DNA of 64,000 bases from Amaricoccus solimangrovi. Its GTDB lineage: Bacteria > Pseudomonadota > Alphaproteobacteria > Rhodobacterales > Rhodobacteraceae. The notes beneath the pieces are model-generated. The model searched no databases. It worked only from the letters and a program-made list of their open reading frames with translations, and was not told where the DNA came from. Made by a program: the position numbers and the translations under genes. The stretch is taken from the NCBI RefSeq assembly GCF_006385685.1, contig NZ_VFRP01000007.1, positions 124,001-188,000 of the forward strand, in the 5' to 3' direction. Positions 16,490 through 28,722 of this stretch are shown in pieces. Position 1 is the stretch's first letter; each line of letters starts with the position of its first letter.

Positions 16490-18022
16490 CTACTTCGCCC
16501 GGAAGAGCCCGCCGAGGATGCCGCGGACCAGCGCCTGCCCCTGCCGGGTGCCGAGCTGCTTCACCACCGTGCGCGCGATCTCGGCGCCGAGCGAGGGTTC
16601 GGGCTTCGGCGCCCGCGTGCTCCGGCTCCGCGCGGGTGGGGCCTTCTCCCCCTGCTCGCGCAGCATCTTCTCCGCCATCTCGGTGGCCCGCGCCTCGGCC
16701 TCGGCCTGTTTCGCCGCCGCCTCGGCGCGGGTCGCGAGGATCTCGGCGGCGGAGTCGCGGTTGACGGCGGTGTCGTAGCGCCCGGCGAGCGGCGAGGTCC
16801 GGAGCGTCTCCGCCCGCTCCTGCGCCGTGACCGGGCCGAGCCGTGACTGGGGCGGGCGGATCAGGCAGCGGCGCACCATCGCCGGCACGCCCTTCTCCTC
16901 GAGAAGCGAGACCACCGCCTCGCCGGTCCCGACTTCCCGGATCGCCGTTTCCGTGTCGAAGGCCGGATTGGGCCGGAAGGTCTCCGCCGCCAGTCTCAGC
17001 GCCTTCTGGTCGCGCGGCGTGAAGGCGCGGAGCGCGTGCTGGACGCGGTTGCCGAGCTGGCCCAGCACCTCCGCCGGCACGTCGTCGGGATTCTGCGTGA
17101 CGAAATAGACCCCGACCCCCTTGGAGCGGATGAGGCGCACCACCTGCGCCACCTTGTCGACCAGCGCCTTCGGCGCGTCCTTGAAGAGCAGATGCGCCTC
17201 GTCGAAGAAGAAGGCGAGCACCGGCTTCTCCGGATCGCCGACCTCCGGAAGCTGCTCGAAAAGCTCCGACAGCAGCCAGAGCAGGAAGGTGGCGTAGAGC
17301 CGGGGCGACTGCGTCAGCTTGTCGGCCATCAGCACGTTGACCCGGCCCATGCCCTCCGCGTCGACCGCCATCAGGTCCTTCAGGTCGAGACGCGGCTCGC
17401 CGAAGAAGGCGGTCGCGCCCTGGTTCTCGAGCACGAGCAGCGCGCGCTGGATCGCGCCGACGGTGGCCGGGGCGACGTTGCCATAGGCGCGCCCGACCTC
17501 GGCCGCGTTCTCCGAGAGCCAGGACAGCATCGCCTTCAGGTCGTCGAGATCGAGCAGCGCCATCCCCTGCTCGTCCGCGACGCGGAAGGCGATGTTGAGC
17601 ACGCCCTCCTGCGCGTCGGAAAGCTCGAGGATCCGCGCGAGCAGGAGCGGCCCCATCTCCGTCACCGTGGTACGGACCTGATGCCCCTCCGCGCCGAAGA
17701 GATCCCAGAAGACGACCGGAAAGCCGCGATAGGCGAAATCGGCGAAGCCGATCTTCTCCGCCCGGCCGCGCAGCGCCGAGTCCATCCTGCCCGCCGGATC
17801 GCCGGGGCGCGACAGGCCCGAGACGTCGCCCTTCGCATCCTGCACGAAGACCGGCACGCCCGCGGCCGAGAGCCCCTCGGCCAGCACCTGGAGCGTCACC
17901 GTCTTGCCGGTGCCGGTCGCGCCCGCGACCAGCCCGTGCCGGTTCGCGTAGCGCAGCAGAAGCTCGCAGGGTTCCGCGTAGCCCTCGCCCGCGCCCCCGA
18001 CCAGTATCCGGTTCTCTTCCAT
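16490..18022 (-). CDS. HerA/YjgR-like P-loop ATPase (DUF853)
   Basis: 510-aa ATPase of the DUF853/YjgR group in the HerA-FtsK superfamily. It has the Walker [35 protein letters not shown], a Walker B region [37 protein letters not shown] and [15 protein letters not shown]. The length fits YjgR. The C-terminal ~80 residues are a Lys/Ala/Glu-rich helical tail. The ATG at 18022 has GTGAGG ahead; the open frame further upstream to 18151 lacks a good start. The cellular role of this family is not settled. It is in line with GH94 (19-bp gap) and could be co-transcribed, but a functional link to glucan breakdown is not evident. Confidence 0.9.
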   Translation of the reverse strand: MEENRILVGGAGEGYAEPCELLLRYANRHGLVAGATGTGKTVTLQVLAEGLSAAGVPVFVQDAKGDVSGLSRPGDPAGRMDSALRGRAEKIGFADFAYRGFPVVFWDLFGAEGHQVRTTVTEMGPLLLARILELSDAQEGVLNIAFRVADEQGMALLDLDDLKAMLSWLSENAAEVGRAYGNVAPATVGAIQRALLVLENQGATAFFGEPRLDLKDLMAVDAEGMGRVNVLMADKLTQSPRLYATFLLWLLSELFEQLPEVGDPEKPVLAFFFDEAHLLFKDAPKALVDKVAQVVRLIRSKGVGVYFVTQNPDDVPAEVLGQLGNRVQHALRAFTPRDQKALRLAAETFRPNPAFDTETAIREVGTGEAVVSLLEEKGVPAMVRRCLIRPPQSRLGPVTAQERAETLRTSPLAGRYDTAVNRDSAAEILATRAEAAAKQAEAEARATEMAEKMLREQGEKAPPARSRSTRAPKPEPSLGAEIARTVVKQLGTRQGQALVRGILGGLFRAK

Positions 18023-18186
18023 GTCCTCACCCCCGCTCGGCCGCGAAAATATGGCCCGGCCCGGACGGGAGGGCAATCGTCTCCGTCCGCCCGCCGCCGG
18101 ACACGCGCGGTTTATCGTCGCGGCGTTGACTTGCGCGGCGAGGGATGACAAGCCGCTTCCGACCCATACGGAGGAAGCGCGCAGTC

Positions 18187-18897
18187 ATGCCGTTCGACGC
18201 CCATCGCCTGATCCTGGCCGCGACCCTCGGTCTCGGCCTCGCCCTCCCCGCCTTCGCCCAGGATGCCACGACCCCGCCGGCGGATGCGACGACGGCCCAG
18301 CCGCCCGCCCAGCCCCCGGCCCAGCCGCCCGCGCCGCAGGCCGAGGGATCGACCGGCGATCCGGCCGCGCAGGAACCGCGCGAGGTCGTCCGCGACACGT
18401 TCGGCGACTGGCAGGTGCGCTGCTCGACGCAGAACAACGAATGCTTCATGTACCAGCTCGCGCTCGACGAGCAGGGCAACCCGGTCGCCGAGGTCAGCCT
18501 GCTGAAGCTGCCGGCGGGCGGCGAGGCCTCGGCGGGCGTGACCGTGGTCAGCCCGCTCGGCACGCTGCTGACCACCGGCGTCGCGCTCCAGATCGACACC
18601 GACCAGGCGCGGCAGTATCCGTTCAACTGGTGCAGCAAGGTCGGCTGCTTCGCCCGGTTCGGCCTCGCGCAGGATTCGATCGCCGCCCTCAAGCGCGGCA
18701 AGGCCGGCAAGCTCTCGCTCGTCTCGATCGCGCAGCCGAACCGGCCGGTGACGCTCAACCTGTCGCTGAAGGGCTTCACCGCCGCCTACGACTCGCTCGA
18801 GGCGCCGGCGGGCCAGCCGATGCCCGCCGCGCCCGCCCCGGCCCCGGCTCCCGCGCCGAAGCCGACGATGCCCTCGCTCGCGCCCTCCAGCAACTGA
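18187..18897 (+). CDS. Invasion-associated locus B (IalB) family exported protein
   Basis: 236-aa exported protein. A signal peptide (MPFDAHRLILAATLGLGLALPAFAQ) is followed by a Pro/Ala/Gln-rich linker (about 26-65). The IalB domain (about 70-210) then has DTFGDWQVRCSTQNNECFMY, LTTGVALQIDTDQ, FNWCSKVGCFARFGL and four Cys likely forming two disulfides. A Pro/Ala tail ends it. Named after Bartonella invasion locus B, but common in free-living alphaproteobacteria, where the role is unclear. The start at 18187 was chosen over 18145 because it opens the signal peptide and has ACGGAGG upstream. Confidence 0.88.
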   Translation: MPFDAHRLILAATLGLGLALPAFAQDATTPPADATTAQPPAQPPAQPPAPQAEGSTGDPAAQEPREVVRDTFGDWQVRCSTQNNECFMYQLALDEQGNPVAEVSLLKLPAGGEASAGVTVVSPLGTLLTTGVALQIDTDQARQYPFNWCSKVGCFARFGLAQDSIAALKRGKAGKLSLVSIAQPNRPVTLNLSLKGFTAAYDSLEAPAGQPMPAAPAPAPAPAPKPTMPSLAPSSN

Positions 18898-18906
18898 CGC
18901 GGCTCC

Positions 18907-18928
18907 GGGCGGCCTGACCGGGCCGCCC
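18907..18928. terminator. Hairpin between convergent IalB and KAS genes
   Basis: Inverted repeat GGGCGGCC / GGCCGCCC with a 6-nt loop, 10 bp after the IalB stop and about 40 bp before the stop of the converging KAS gene. A second GC-rich fold follows at about 18937-18960. No T-tract. Confidence 0.45.
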
Positions 18929-18969
18929 GCCTTCCGCCGGCCCCGGCCGGGCCGCCGGCGAAATCCGGA

Positions 18970-20178
18970 TCAGACGGCGCGCAGCGCCAGGACCGCGTTC
19001 AGCCCGCCGAAGGCGAAGGCGTTGCTCATCACCGCGCCGACGCGCGCCGCGCGCGCCTCGTTCGGGACCACGTCGAGATCGCAGTCGGGATCGGGCGCGT
19101 CGTAGCCGATCGTCGGCGCGATCACCCCCTCGCGCAGCGCCATCACGCAGGCGAGCATCTCGACCGCGCCGGTCCCGCCCATGATGTGCCCGTGCATCGA
19201 CTTGGTCGAGGAAACCATAAGCCGATCGGCATGCGCGCCGAAGACCGCGCGGATCGCCGCGCATTCGGTCCTGTCGTTCACCGTGGTGCCGGTGCCATGC
19301 GCGTTCACGTAGCCGACCGCCTCCGGCGCCAGCCCCGCGTCGCGGAGCGCGCCCCGGATCGCGCGCTCGGCCCCGTGCTGGTTCGGCGTCACGATGTCGG
19401 AGGCGTCGGAGGTCATCGAGAACCCCGCCACCTCGGCCAGGATCTCGGCGCCGCGCGCCCGCGCATGCTCGTATTCCTCGAAGACGAAGACCGCCGCGCC
19501 CTCGCCCTGCACCATGCCGTTGCGGCTCGCCGAGAAGGGGCGGCAGCCGTCCTTCGACATGACGCGCAGCCCCTCCCAGGCCTTGATCCCGCCGAAGCAG
19601 AGCATGCTGTCGCTGCCCCCGGTCAGCACCACCCGCGCCTGGCCGCTCCGGATCAGGCCGAGCGCCTGGCCCATCGCATGGTTCGAGGAGGCGCAGGCGG
19701 TGGCGACCGAGAAGGCCGGGCCGCGCAGCCCGTGCGCCATCGAGACATGGCTCGCCGCCGCGTTCATCATGAGCCGGGGCACGACGAAGGGATGCACGCG
19801 GTTCTTGCCGCGCTCGAAGACGTCGCGGTAGTTCTCGTCCTGGGTCTGGAGCCCGCCGCCGGCGGTGCCGAGCACGACGCCGGCCTCCTCGCCCAGTTCC
19901 TCGGTGATCTCGAGCCCGGACCCCGCGAGCGCCTCGCGCGCCGCGATCAGCGCGTACTGGGTGAAGGGATCGTAGAGCGTCAGCGCCTGTTTCGGGAAAT
20001 GCGCCTCGGGATCGTAGCCCCGGATCTGGGCGCCGATCCGGATCGAGAGCCGCTCCACATCGGCGAAATCGAGCTCGCCGATGCCGCAGCGCCCCTCGCG
20101 CATCGCAGCCCCGGTCTCCCCGGCGCTCGCCCCGAGCGCGCAGAACGCCCCCTGGCCCGTGATGACGACGCGGCGCAT
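18970..20178 (-). CDS. Beta-ketoacyl-ACP synthase (KAS II / NodE-like)
   Basis: 402-aa condensing enzyme: malonyl-ACP + acyl-ACP to 3-ketoacyl-ACP. The Cys-His-His triad is visible: Cys162 in VATACASSNHA, His in YVNAHGTGTTVND, and His in STKSMHGHIMGGTGAVE. The C-terminal NAFAFGGLNAVLALR is typical. It starts 1 bp after the ACP stop and belongs to an lpxD-ACP-KAS operon. This suggests it works with that dedicated carrier on a special acyl chain, for example for lipid A, rather than being the housekeeping FabF; that role is inference. It is as close to NodE-type as to FabF in feel, so no symbol is given. Confidence 0.9.
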   Translation of the reverse strand: MRRVVITGQGAFCALGASAGETGAAMREGRCGIGELDFADVERLSIRIGAQIRGYDPEAHFPKQALTLYDPFTQYALIAAREALAGSGLEITEELGEEAGVVLGTAGGGLQTQDENYRDVFERGKNRVHPFVVPRLMMNAAASHVSMAHGLRGPAFSVATACASSNHAMGQALGLIRSGQARVVLTGGSDSMLCFGGIKAWEGLRVMSKDGCRPFSASRNGMVQGEGAAVFVFEEYEHARARGAEILAEVAGFSMTSDASDIVTPNQHGAERAIRGALRDAGLAPEAVGYVNAHGTGTTVNDRTECAAIRAVFGAHADRLMVSSTKSMHGHIMGGTGAVEMLACVMALREGVIAPTIGYDAPDPDCDLDVVPNEARAARVGAVMSNAFAFGGLNAVLALRAV

Positions 20179-20179
20179 C

Positions 20180-20455
20180 TCAGCGGTTCGCGTCGATCAG
20201 CTTCTCCACGGCGCGGACCATCGTCTCGACGGTGCTGATGTCGAATTCCGAGGCCTTGGGATCGTTCGCGTTGAAGGGCACCTGGATGTCGAAGGCCTCC
20301 TCGATCGCGAAGACGGTCTCGACCAGCCCGAGCGAGTCGATGCCGAGATCCGCGAGCGTCGAGTCCATGCGCACCTCGCCGGGCTCGAGCACGGCCTGTT
20401 CGGCGAGAATCGCGACCACCTTGTCCCTGACTGTGTCCTTGACTTCCCCGGACAT
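20180..20455 (-). CDS. Specialised acyl carrier protein
   Basis: 91-aa ACP with the phosphopantetheine site LADLGIDSLGLVETVFAIEE (Ser41) on helix II. It is longer than the usual 77-79 aa AcpP, with an extra VPFNANDPKASEFDIST loop. The ATG at 20455 has GGAGG five bases ahead; an ATG at 20473 is less well placed. It sits between lpxD (32-bp gap) and a KAS gene (1-bp gap), so it probably carries the hydroxyacyl or long acyl chain made by that KAS. It is not clearly AcpXL: the sequence around the helices differs from rhizobial AcpXL as I remember it. Confidence 0.9.
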   Translation of the reverse strand: MSGEVKDTVRDKVVAILAEQAVLEPGEVRMDSTLADLGIDSLGLVETVFAIEEAFDIQVPFNANDPKASEFDISTVETMVRAVEKLIDANR

Positions 20456-20487
20456 GCTGCCTCCGTCGGTCATCCGAAGCCGAACCT

Positions 20488-21573
20488 CTAATCGGTCTCC
20501 CCGGTCTTGGAAACCTGTTTTTGCTGCTGCGAAAGGCGCGAGAGAAGCCGCGGCAGGCGGCGCAGCGCCTTGTACATCTCCACGTTCGCCTCCATCGGCA
20601 CGGCCGGATAGCCCATCATGATCCGGTTCGGCGGCACGTTCGAGGCGACGCCGGAATTGCCGGTGATGACCGAATTGGCGCCGATCGTCAGATGGTCCGC
20701 CACCGCCGCCTTGCCGCCGAGCACCACGCGGTCCCCGATCACCGTGGAACCGCCGACCGCGACATGGCCGCAGACGAGGCAGGTGCGGCCGACCTTCACG
20801 TTGTGGCCGATCTGCACCAGGTTGTCGATCTTGGTGCCGTCGCCCACCAGCGTGTCGGCGATCGTGCCGCGGTCGACGCAGGAATTGGCGCCGATCTCGA
20901 CATCGTCCCCGATCACGACCGAGCCGAGCGAGTTGATCCGGACGTAGCTCTCCCGCGCCTTCGCGCTGATCGCGCCGACCGCGCGCGCCTCCTCGACATT
21001 GCCGGGGGTCGGCGTCACGAAGGAGAAGCCGTCCGCGCCGATCACCGCGCCCGGCTGCGCGATGAACCGGTGCCCGATCCGCACCCGCGCGCCGATCTTC
21101 ACCCCGGTCTGGATCAGCGCGCCGTCGCCGATCACCGCGTGCTCGGCGATCGTGACATGGGCGAGGATCCGGGCATCGGCGCCGATGCGCGCGCCCTCCC
21201 CGATCACGACGAAGGGGCCGATCGCCGCGCCCGCGCCGATCTCCGCGCCGGGGTCGATCACGGCGGTGGGGTGGATGCCGGGGGCGACCTTCGGCTCGAC
21301 GCCGAAGACATGGGTGACGCCGGCCATCAGGTAGCGCGCGCGGGGCGCCACGATCGCGGCCTCGAGCCCGAGCGCGCGCCAGTCGGCGCCGGGCCAGACC
21401 ACCGCCGCCCGCGCCTTGCCGGCCCGAAGCCCCTCCGCGAAGGCCGGGCTCATCGCGAGCGCGATCTGGCCCGGGCCGGCCTTGTCCGGCTCGGCCGCGC
21501 CGTCGAGCGGCAGGGTTTCGTCGCCATGCACCTCCGCGCCGAGCGCGCGTGCCAGATCACCGACCGAGATCAT
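20488..21573 (-). CDS. lpxD: UDP-3-O-(3-hydroxyacyl)glucosamine N-acyltransferase
   Basis: 361-aa LpxD, the third enzyme of lipid A synthesis, adding the N-linked 3-hydroxyacyl chain from ACP. An N-terminal uridine-binding domain (about 1-95) precedes the left-handed beta-helix of hexapeptide repeats ([20 protein letters not shown] onward). The catalytic His is in [15 protein letters not shown]. The C-terminal helical extension is [20 protein letters not shown]. The family's CGQVGIAGS is CGHVAVGGS here, a conservative change. First gene of an operon with an ACP and a KAS, which fits acyl-ACP supply for this step. It is not beside bamA/fabZ/lpxA, the common arrangement. Confidence 0.95.
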   Translation of the reverse strand: MISVGDLARALGAEVHGDETLPLDGAAEPDKAGPGQIALAMSPAFAEGLRAGKARAAVVWPGADWRALGLEAAIVAPRARYLMAGVTHVFGVEPKVAPGIHPTAVIDPGAEIGAGAAIGPFVVIGEGARIGADARILAHVTIAEHAVIGDGALIQTGVKIGARVRIGHRFIAQPGAVIGADGFSFVTPTPGNVEEARAVGAISAKARESYVRINSLGSVVIGDDVEIGANSCVDRGTIADTLVGDGTKIDNLVQIGHNVKVGRTCLVCGHVAVGGSTVIGDRVVLGGKAAVADHLTIGANSVITGNSGVASNVPPNRIMMGYPAVPMEANVEMYKALRRLPRLLSRLSQQQKQVSKTGETD

Positions 21574-21655
21574 CGCCCATTCCTTCCGCGCGGATCCGTT
21601 CCCGCCCCTATCACCGACGGGGGCGGGCCGGTCAATGCGCGACGCGGCGCCCCCC

Positions 21656-23449
21656 TCATGCCGCGGGCAGCGCGACGCCCGCGGCGGTGAGCGCGTCCAG
21701 CACCTCCGCGTCGCGGCCGTAGACGTCGTCGCGGTAGCGGATCACGCCCTGATCGTCGGTGAAGACGGTGCGATAGACGATATGGACCGGGATCGGATCC
21801 TTGAGCATCACCGTCTTTTCCGCCTTCCCCGCCACCCAGTCGTCGAAGGAGCGCGCCGGATCGCTCACCTGATCGCGGAGCAGCAGATGGGCGAGCCCGT
21901 CGGGATCCTGCACCCGCACGCAGCCGTTCGAGAAGGCGCGCGCGTCGCGGGCGAAGAGCTCGCGATGCGGCGTGTCGTGCATGTAGATCGCGTGGTCGTT
22001 CGGGAACATGAACTTGACCTTGCCGAGCGCGTTGCCGTCGCTCGGGCTCTGCCGGATCCGGAACGGGAAGGTGTCGCCGAGCGCGTTCCAGTCGACCAGC
22101 CGGGGATCGATCACCGTGCCGGAGCGCGTCATCAGCTGCATGTTCGACCGGGCGAGCGCCATCGGGTCGCGCCGCAGCCTCGGCAGCAGGTCGCGCTTGG
22201 CGATGCTGCTCGGCACATGCCAGGTCGGGTTCACGACCATGAAGCTCATGACCTGGGTGAATTCCGCGGTGCGGGTCTTCGTCTCGCCCACCACGACGCG
22301 CGAGGTCCAGACCGGCGCGCCCCCCTCGTAGACGGTCGCGCGGTAGTCGGGAATGTTGACGAGGATGTAGCGCTCCCCGAAAGCGGTGTTCTGCCAGCGC
22401 AGCCGTTCGAGATTGACCACGACCCGCGCCAGCCTGTCGCCCGGCGTCGCGTTGATCTCGGCGAGCGTGTGCTGGCCGACGACGCCGTCCTCGTTCAGCC
22501 CGTGATCGCGCTGGAAGGCCTCGACCCCGGCCCGGAGCGCGGGATCGAAGCGGTCGGCCGCCGTCTCGGCCACGGTCTCGCCCGCCGTCTCGGCCACGGT
22601 CTCGCCCGCCGCCGCTCCCGCCGTCTCGCCATAGCCCATCCGGGCGAGCCGCGCGCGCAGTTCCGCGACCCGGGGGCCGCCGTCGCCGGGATGAAGCGAG
22701 GGCCCCTCCGCCACGGCGGGCCCCCATTCCCCGGCCGCCCCGGCGGATTCGAGCCGCGCCTTCTCCGCGATCAGCCGCGCGTAATCGGGCGAGGGCGGCG
22801 CGAGATCGGCGAGGACCGAGGCGACCGGCGCCGTGTCGAGCCGGGCGAGCAGCGCCCCGGGCGCGATCCGGACCGGCCGCACGTCGATCTCCGGATCGAC
22901 CCGCGACGGGCGCAGCACGCCCGAGTTCAGATCGCCCGCGTAGCGCAGGAAGGCCCGGCTCGCCGCCGCCTCGCGCCGGATCGCGGGCGCCTCGGGCGCG
23001 GCGAAGAGCGCGCCGAGCCCCGCCGCGTCGTAGCGGCCCGCCGGCATCCCCTGCGCCCCGGCGGTGCCGAGCGCGGAAAGGAGCGCGTCGATCCCGGCGG
23101 GATCGGCGGACCAGTAGGGCGCGAAGTCGCGCCCGGCGTAGAATTCCTCGATCGCCGCCCGCTCGGCCTCGGAAAAGGCGGCGGTCTCGGCGCGCAGCGC
23201 GTCGCGGAAGGCCGCCTGTTCGGGCGGAAGCGGCGGCGCGGCCTCGGCCACCGGCTCGGTCCCGGGATGGTTCTCGCCCGCCCCGCGCGGCGCCGGCGGG
23301 GCGGCGGTGACGATCCCGGGCGCCAGCGCCGCGCCCGACTCGCTCGCCACCAGTTCCGGCGCGGCCCTCTCCTCGGCCCCCGCCGGTCCGCATCCGAGGC
23401 CCGCGATCAGCACGGCCCCGAGAAAACGCGCCTTCCTTCCTGAAGTCAT
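21656..23449 (-). CDS. L,D-transpeptidase, YcbB (LdtD)-like
   Basis: 597-aa periplasmic enzyme that makes 3-3 cross-links in peptidoglycan. The ATG at 23449 has AGGAGCGGTG ahead and starts a signal peptide ending near GPAGAEE. Central part: peptidoglycan-binding-like helices ([36 protein letters not shown]). The catalytic YkuD domain (about 340-530) has [39 protein letters not shown] and the Cys510 motif [15 protein letters not shown] Glu/Thr/Ala linker carries an exact 24-bp duplication. It is divergent from a Tat-exported M15-type peptidase, a pairing common in this group and sensible for wall remodelling. Confidence 0.92.
   Translation of the reverse strand: MTSGRKARFLGAVLIAGLGCGPAGAEERAAPELVASESGAALAPGIVTAAPPAPRGAGENHPGTEPVAEAAPPLPPEQAAFRDALRAETAAFSEAERAAIEEFYAGRDFAPYWSADPAGIDALLSALGTAGAQGMPAGRYDAAGLGALFAAPEAPAIRREAAASRAFLRYAGDLNSGVLRPSRVDPEIDVRPVRIAPGALLARLDTAPVASVLADLAPPSPDYARLIAEKARLESAGAAGEWGPAVAEGPSLHPGDGGPRVAELRARLARMGYGETAGAAAGETVAETAGETVAETAADRFDPALRAGVEAFQRDHGLNEDGVVGQHTLAEINATPGDRLARVVVNLERLRWQNTAFGERYILVNIPDYRATVYEGGAPVWTSRVVVGETKTRTAEFTQVMSFMVVNPTWHVPSSIAKRDLLPRLRRDPMALARSNMQLMTRSGTVIDPRLVDWNALGDTFPFRIRQSPSDGNALGKVKFMFPNDHAIYMHDTPHRELFARDARAFSNGCVRVQDPDGLAHLLLRDQVSDPARSFDDWVAGKAEKTVMLKDPIPVHIVYRTVFTDDQGVIRYRDDVYGRDAEVLDALTAAGVALPAA
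22561..22608. repeat. Exact 24-bp tandem duplication in the L,D-transpeptidase gene
   Basis: Two identical 24-bp units back to back (22561-22584 and 22585-22608), encoding a repeated eight-residue Gly-Glu-Thr-Val-Ala-Glu-Thr-Ala linker. In frame; probably a recent slippage duplication. Confidence 0.85.
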
Positions 23450-23580
23450 CACCGCTCCTGCCTCGCCTTCGGGCTCTCTTTTTTGCGCTCCAGCGTAACC
23501 GCCTTCACCCTCGGGAGGCAAGTTTTACAGGGGTCTGGATGCAGAACGCTCCCTAACGCACGGAGAGGTAACGATAAGTT

Positions 23581-23600
23581 ATCGGCGGAAATCCGCCGAT
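23581..23600. promoter_or_regulatory. Perfect inverted repeat in a divergent intergenic region
   Basis: ATCGGCGGA-AA-TCCGCCGAT: 9-bp arms with a 2-bp centre, in the 255-bp gap between the divergent L,D-transpeptidase and M15-type peptidase genes. The 2-bp centre is too short for a good RNA hairpin, so a dimeric regulator site is more likely. The regulator is unknown. Confidence 0.5.
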
Positions 23601-23704
23601 CGCATTGACGCGGCCCGGCGGACTTGGCAGGTCGGCCGCGCTGTGGCAGCTTTCGGGCAAGGGACGGCGAAAAATGTCCCGCGGGCACATATCGAGGCAG
23701 TAAA

Positions 23705-24262
23705 ATGAAAATCGACGAGATCAAACCGTCGCGCCGGGCGATCCTTGGCGTATTCGCAGGACTTTGCACGGTCGCCGCCGCGCCGGTCTACGCGCGCGCT
23801 CCGGGACTGCTGCGCAAGGCGGGCGACACCCGTTCCATCTCCATGTACAGCCAGCGGACCGGGGAATCGATCAAGACGATCTACTACGCCGACGGCAAGT
23901 ACATCCCCGAGGCGATGTCCGAGATCAGCTACTTCATGCGCGACTGGCGCCAGAACGAAGTGCGGTCCTACGATCCGAACAACATCGACAACCTCGCCGC
24001 CGTCCTGGCGCTGATGGAGACGAACGAGCCCTACATGATGATCTCGGGCTATCGCACGCCCCAGACCAACCGGATGCTGCGGGGCGCGGCGAGCAATTCC
24101 TACCACCTGCGCGCGATGGCGGCGGACATCCGGCTCCGGAGCCGCGACGTGCGCACGATCCAGCGCGCGGCGCTGCGCTGCAACGGCGGCGGCGTCGGCT
24201 ACTACCGCCGCTCGAATTTCGTGCATATCGACTGCGGCCCGGTCCGCACCTGGAACGGTTGA
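23705..24262 (+). CDS. Tat-exported DUF882/YcbK-like peptidase M15
   Basis: 185-aa zinc D-Ala-D-Ala-type peptidase. The N-terminus has a twin-arginine signal (KPSRRAILGVFAGL), so export folded through Tat is expected. The catalytic part has MMISGYRTPQTNRML, NSYHLRAMAADIRL and FVHIDCGP, giving the HxxxxxxD and HxD zinc ligands of the M15 family. E. coli YcbK is the nearest well-known relative and is about the same size. It acts on peptidoglycan stem peptides or cross-links. The ATG at 23705 is the only start giving a complete Tat signal. Divergent from an L,D-transpeptidase. Confidence 0.9.
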   Translation: MKIDEIKPSRRAILGVFAGLCTVAAAPVYARAPGLLRKAGDTRSISMYSQRTGESIKTIYYADGKYIPEAMSEISYFMRDWRQNEVRSYDPNNIDNLAAVLALMETNEPYMMISGYRTPQTNRMLRGAASNSYHLRAMAADIRLRSRDVRTIQRAALRCNGGGVGYYRRSNFVHIDCGPVRTWNG

Positions 24263-24277
24263 GCCGTTCCCTCCGGG

Positions 24278-24313
24278 GTATCGCGACGGGCGCTCCGGCC
24301 CCCGTCGCGATAC
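24278..24313. terminator. Strong bidirectional hairpin between DUF882 and proA
   Basis: Perfect 13-bp inverted repeat (GTATCGCGACGGG / CCCGTCGCGATAC) with a 10-nt loop, lying exactly in the 61-bp gap between two convergent genes. No T-tract follows on either strand, but the stem length and position make a shared terminator likely. Confidence 0.65.
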
Positions 24314-24323
24314 GGATCCCGGA

Positions 24324-25589
24324 TCAGGCGCGGATCGCGCCGTCTCCCTCCACGAGGTACTTGAAGCTCGTCAGCTGCTCGGCGCCGACGGGTCCGCGCG
24401 CGTGCAGCTTGCCGGTCGCGATGCCGATCTCCGCGCCCATGCCGAACTCGCCGCCATCGGCGAACTGGGTCGAGACGTTGCGCATCAGGATCGCGCTGTC
24501 GAGCCGCTCGAAGAAGCGCGCGGCCACCGCGTCGTCCTCGGTGATCACGCAGTCGGTGTGGTTCGACCCGTAGCGCCGGATATGCTCGATCGCGCCGTCG
24601 ACGCCCTCGACCAGCCGGGCGGCGATGATCGAATCGAGATATTCCCGCCCCCAGTCCTCCGCGCCCGCGGGCACGACGCCGGGAAGGGCCTGAAGCGAGT
24701 CGTCGCCCCGGACCTCTACCCCCGCCGCGATCAGATCGGCGATGAAGGGCGCGCCCGCCGCCTCGAAATAGGCCCGGTCGATCAGCAGGCATTCGGCGGC
24801 GCCGCAGATGCCGGTGCGCCGGGTCTTGGCGTTCAGGATCACCCGCCGCGCCTTCTCGGGATCGGCGGCGCGGTCGACGTAGATGTGCACGATGCCCTCG
24901 AGATGGGCGAAGACCGGCACGCGCGCCTCGGCCTGGACGCGGGCGACGAGGCTCTTGCCGCCCCTCGGCACGATCACGTCGATATGCTCGACCATGCCGA
25001 GCATCTCGCCCACCGCCGCGCGGTCGCGCGTCGGGACGAGCTGGATCGCCGCCTGGGGCAGCGCCGCCGCCCGGAGCCCGTCGACGAGGCAGGCATGGAT
25101 CGCCCGCGCGCTCCGGAAGCTCTCCGAGCCGCCGCGCAGGATCGCGGCGTTGCCCGCCTTGAGGCAGAGCGCGCCCGCGTCGGCGGTGACGTTCGGCCGG
25201 CTCTCGAAGATGACGCCGATCACGCCGATGGGCGTGCGGACGCGGCGGATGTGGAGCCCGCTCGGCCGGTCCCATTCGGCGAGCACCGCGCCGACGGGAT
25301 CGGGCTGGGCCGCGATGGCGCGCAGCCCCTCGACCATCGCGCGGACGCGGCCCTCGGTCAGTTCGAGCCGGTCGAGCATCGCGCCCGAGATGCCCTTGGC
25401 GCGCGCGTCTTCCATGTCGGCGGCGTTCGCCTCCAGGATCTCGGCCCGGCGGTCCCAGAGCGCCTGGGCGGCGGCGCTGAGCGCCATGTCCTTCTGCTCG
25501 GAGGAGGCATAGGCGAGCTCGCGCGCGGCGGCGCGGGCGGCGGCGCCGATGTCGCGCATCTCCGCCTTGATGTCGAAAGTGCCGTCCAT
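24324..25589 (-). CDS. proA: Gamma-glutamyl phosphate reductase
   Basis: 421-aa ProA: glutamyl-5-phosphate + NADPH to glutamate-5-semialdehyde, the second step of proline synthesis. Visible: [57 protein letters not shown], and the catalytic Cys in [17 protein letters not shown]. Length is normal. The ATG at 25589 follows GAGGAAGGCG. It is last in the GNAT-obgE-proB-proA operon, 11 bp after proB. Confidence 0.97.
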   Translation of the reverse strand: MDGTFDIKAEMRDIGAAARAAARELAYASSEQKDMALSAAAQALWDRRAEILEANAADMEDARAKGISGAMLDRLELTEGRVRAMVEGLRAIAAQPDPVGAVLAEWDRPSGLHIRRVRTPIGVIGVIFESRPNVTADAGALCLKAGNAAILRGGSESFRSARAIHACLVDGLRAAALPQAAIQLVPTRDRAAVGEMLGMVEHIDVIVPRGGKSLVARVQAEARVPVFAHLEGIVHIYVDRAADPEKARRVILNAKTRRTGICGAAECLLIDRAYFEAAGAPFIADLIAAGVEVRGDDSLQALPGVVPAGAEDWGREYLDSIIAARLVEGVDGAIEHIRRYGSNHTDCVITEDDAVAARFFERLDSAILMRNVSTQFADGGEFGMGAEIGIATGKLHARGPVGAEQLTSFKYLVEGDGAIRA

Positions 25590-25600
25590 CGCCTTCCTCC

Positions 25601-28358
<2,758 letters not shown>

Positions 28359-28375
28359 CACGGAAAATCCCGTTC

Positions 28376-28412
28376 CGAAAAGACAAGAAGGCCGGCGCTG
28401 CGGCCGGCCTTC
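28376..28412 (-). terminator. Rho-independent terminator after rpmA
   Basis: On the minus strand a perfect 10-bp stem (GAAGGCCGGC / GCCGGCCTTC, 6-nt loop, 28387-28412) is followed by TTGTCTTTTC, a T-rich tract. It lies 28 bp after the rpmA stop and splits rplU-rpmA from the GNAT-obgE-proBA genes. Confidence 0.85.
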
Positions 28413-28439
28413 GGTACGAATTGTGCCTCGGGGCGCGGC

Positions 28440-28709
28440 TTACTCGGCGGCCTCGGCCACCGGCAGAACCGATACGAAGGTACGCCCCTTGAGGCCCTTG
28501 TGGAAGGTCACGGTCCCCTCGGTCACCGCGAAGATCGTGTGGTCGCGGCCGAGGCCGACGCCCTCGCCCGGCCACCACTTGGTGCCGCGCTGCCGGAGCA
28601 GGATGTTGCCCGGGATGACGCGCTCGCCACCGAACTTCTTGACGCCGAGGCGCCGCCCCTTGCTGTCGCGGCCGTTCCGGGACGAGCCACCCGCCTTTTT
28701 ATGTGCCAT
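28440..28709 (-). CDS. rpmA: Ribosomal protein bL27
   Basis: 89-aa L27 with the standard N-terminus [18 protein letters not shown], whose first residues reach the peptidyl transferase centre, then [20 protein letters not shown] and [20 protein letters not shown]. It lies 13 bp downstream of rplU and is followed by a terminator. Confidence 0.98.
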   Translation of the reverse strand: MAHKKAGGSSRNGRDSKGRRLGVKKFGGERVIPGNILLRQRGTKWWPGEGVGLGRDHTIFAVTEGTVTFHKGLKGRTFVSVLPVAEAAE

Positions 28710-28722
28710 CTCGCTCTACTCC

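Noticed and set aside
13336-16764. 1142-aa plus-strand open frame antisense to GH94
   Set aside because: Arg/Pro/Glu-rich shadow of the GH94 gene with no recognisable motif.
20180-20473. ACP start at 20473 and assignment as AcpXL
   Set aside because: The ATG at 20455 has the better ribosome site, and the sequence does not match remembered AcpXL features well enough.
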